Below, piece by piece: positions 31,521-33,066 of a stretch of DNA of 33,066 nucleotides. A program made the position numbers and the translations under genes. Under the pieces are notes generated by a model, which saw only the letters and a list, made by a program, of their open reading frames with translations, ran no database searches and was not told the origin of the DNA. Every line of letters begins with the position of its first letter. Within the stretch, counting starts at the first letter, position 1. Source of the DNA: Cytophagaceae bacterium SCN 52-12 (GTDB lineage: Bacteria; Bacteroidota; Bacteroidia; Cytophagales; Spirosomataceae); the NCBI GenBank assembly GCA_001724175.1, contig MEDT01000060.1, positions 2,152 through 35,217 of the forward strand, given 5' to 3'.

Positions 31521-33066
31521 ATGGGAAGAACTTCTGCCGGGCCCTTATTTGTCATACTCGCTTTCTTTGTATTTTTTGCTACGGACGGCTTCGCGCAGGC
31601 GTCTAAGGTAAGAGGAACCATACAGGATGAAGCATCGGGCGCGACGCTGCCGTTTGCTACCGTAAGACTGCTCGCCTGGCCCGACAGCGCCTTTGTATCG
31701 GGAGAAGTGAGCGATCTCGACGGGAAATTCGAGCTGGCGGCAGCGCCCGGGGAATACCTGCTGCAATTGGATTTTATGGGTTACCAGCCCATGCAGAAAA
31801 AGATAAAGGCCGAAGCGGGGATTAACGATATCGGGATCGTTAAGCTGAAAGCCGCTTCCGAAAACCTGGCGGAAGTAGTAGTGCAGGGTGAGAAAAGCAC
31901 TTATGAGCTGACGCTGGATAAAAGGATATTTAACGTAGGCAAGGACCTGGCCAACGCCGGGGGGAACGCTATTGAAATTCTGAATAATATACCGAGCGTT
32001 GCGGTAGACCTGGAAGGTAATGTAAGCCTCCGGGGAAGCAGCAGCGTCCGTATCCTGGTAGACGGTAAGCCTTCGGGGCTGGTTTCCATCAAAGGCGGAG
32101 CCGGGCTGCAGCAGCTGCAGGGAAGCATGATCGAACGGGTGGAGGTGATCACCAATCCGTCGGCGCGGTATGAAGCGGAAGGGATGGGCGGCATCATCAA
32201 CATCGTCCTGAAAAAAGAGCAGAAGCAGGGACTGAACGGATCGTTCGATGTGATCACCGGCTACCCGATGAATCTCGGCGGGGCGGCCAATCTTAATTTC
32301 CGTCACCGTAAACTCAATTTTTTCGCTAATTACATGCTCACCTACCGGAGCACGATCGGCGATACGAAGCAATACCAGGAACTTTACAGGAACGATTCCG
32401 TTTTTGTGACCGACCAGACGTTCGATCGCGAGCTCAGGGCTTTTCACAACAATCTCAGGATGGGAGCCGATTATTTTTTCAGCGAAACAAGCATCCTGAC
32501 AGCCGCCTATACGTGGAGACGAACCAAGGGGAAAAGATATTCTCATATTTATTACAACGACTACCTGACTGACCCGTCCAATCTCCTGAGCCGTTCGCAC
32601 CGTACGCAGAACGAAACCGAAACCGAGCCGAACTCAGAATACAACCTGTCGTACAAAAAGACTTTCGGCCGGAAAGGCCATGAATTGCTGATTGACATGA
32701 GGCACCTGGATAACTGGGAAAAATCCGATCAGTACTTCGGGGAGACAGTAACCCCCAAGGGTGGTGAAGGAGTCTACTCCCTGCAGCGCTCCATCAATGA
32801 CGAAACCGAAAAGCAGTGGCTGTTCCAGGTAGATTATGTGCAGCCGTTCGGGAAGGAAGGTAAATTCGAGACAGGTCTCAGGAGCAGCTTCCGCGATATG
32901 ACCAACAACTATTTCGTAGCCGATGTTTTACCCGACGGGAGCCTTCAGAACATCCCGATGTTTACGAATAATTTCATTTATGATGAAAATATCCACGGCG
33001 TATACGGAATTTACGGCAATAAGCACGGCAAGTTTTCTTACCAGGCCGGCCTGAGAGCGGAATGGA
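31521..33066 (+). CDS. Outer-membrane TonB-type receptor with carboxypeptidase-regulatory-like domain (3' truncated by window)
   Basis: The frame stays open from the ATG at 31521 to the window edge (515 codons). The signal peptide is about 1-26 (MGRTSAGPLFVILAFFVFFA, ending GFAQ). Residues about 28-115 are a CarboxypepD_reg-like domain (VRGTIQDEASGATLPFATVR, SDLDGKFELAAAPGEYLLQL, DFMGYQ). Then comes a TonB plug (EVVVQGEKSTYELTLDKRIF, VSLRGSSSVRILVDGKPSGL, IERVEVITNPSARYEAEGMG, GIINIVLKK) and the first barrel strands (LNFFANYMLTYRS, FFSETSILTAAYTWR). The pattern fits the outer-membrane beta-barrel family of Bacteroidota without a SusD partner seen here. Opposing minus-strand frames are shadows. 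The substrate is unknown; it lies 95 bp after nadB. Confidence 0.9.
   Translation, partial: MGRTSAGPLFVILAFFVFFATDGFAQASKVRGTIQDEASGATLPFATVRLLAWPDSAFVSGEVSDLDGKFELAAAPGEYLLQLDFMGYQPMQKKIKAEAGINDIGIVKLKAASENLAEVVVQGEKSTYELTLDKRIFNVGKDLANAGGNAIEILNNIPSVAVDLEGNVSLRGSSSVRILVDGKPSGLVSIKGGAGLQQLQGSMIERVEVITNPSARYEAEGMGGIINIVLKKEQKQGLNGSFDVITGYPMNLGGAANLNFRHRKLNFFANYMLTYRSTIGDTKQYQELYRNDSVFVTDQTFDRELRAFHNNLRMGADYFFSETSILTAAYTWRRTKGKRYSHIYYNDYLTDPSNLLSRSHRTQNETETEPNSEYNLSYKKTFGRKGHELLIDMRHLDNWEKSDQYFGETVTPKGGEGVYSLQRSINDETEKQWLFQVDYVQPFGKEGKFETGLRSSFRDMTNNYFVADVLPDGSLQNIPMFTNNFIYDENIHGVYGIYGNKHGKFSYQAGLRAEW

Noticed and set aside
31545-32600. 351-aa minus-strand open frame
   Set aside because: It lies opposite the TonB-type receptor, whose signal, regulatory-like domain and plug are continuous; the minus frame shows no motifs.
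1-33066. CRISPR array, prophage, insertion sequence, tRNA or rRNA gene
   Set aside because: No regularly spaced repeats, no transposase, integrase or phage structural frames, and no tRNA-like cloverleaf or rRNA sequence were recognised by reading.

Overview
The window looks like chromosomal DNA of a free-living Bacteroidota, probably of the Cytophagales. The evidence is two secreted proteins with type IX secretion (T9SS) C-terminal sorting domains, promoter-like TTTG-N20-TAnnTTTG sites (the Bacteroidota consensus) before several genes, phylum-typical families (HmuY, DUF1460, DUF4407, DUF1080, carboxypeptidase-regulatory-like/TonB barrel) and few Shine-Dalgarno-like sequences. A genus cannot be fixed from the sequence. 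Gene order is ordinary chromosomal: I see no phage, transposase, integrase, tRNA, rRNA or CRISPR array.

Layout. 1-1412: the end of a RecB-like PD-(D/E)XK nuclease gene, a small conserved protein, and a LuxR/NarL-type response regulator whose receiver lacks the phosphoacceptor Asp and the conserved Lys. 1595-6937: a 1780-residue T9SS-exported surface protein. 7372-7776: an XRE regulator with a terminator-like hairpin just upstream. 10130-7785 (minus): an envelope-stress type operon, PspC protein / 55-aa LiaI-like membrane protein / LiaF-like protein / possible DUF6155 protein, behind a consensus promoter. 12915-10276 (minus): DUF1460 amidase-like protein, MscS channel, and a TrpF-like protein with both catalytic positions substituted. 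13452-14567: a second T9SS protein, with a consensus promoter about 350 nt upstream. 15770-14766 (minus): YpdA-type bacillithiol disulfide reductase with a TTG start. 15879-16898: PabB. 18468-16870 (minus): DUF4407 membrane protein and a small lipoprotein.

18756-23201 is a heme acquisition operon: HmuY-like protein, periplasmic heme-binding protein (HmuT), permease (HmuU), ATPase (HmuV, start/stop overlap with hmuU) and the heme-handling protein HemS, closed by a strong bidirectional hairpin terminator. No TonB-dependent heme receptor lies next to it.

23280-29670 is the most unusual block: two divergent DUF1080 (3-keto-disaccharide hydrolase family) genes; the plus-strand one leads a tight operon with a dehydrogenase-type beta-propeller fused to a type-1 copper cupredoxin and an S1 sulfatase (start/stop overlap). 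I read it as a periplasmic oxidative sugar/glycan-processing unit; this is inference. It is followed by nadB (29851-31425) with its own promoter, and by the 5' part of an outer-membrane TonB-type receptor (31521 to window end). Several intergenic spaces hold palindromic elements of distinct families (429-496, 1436-1471, 9546-9563, 14659-14698).
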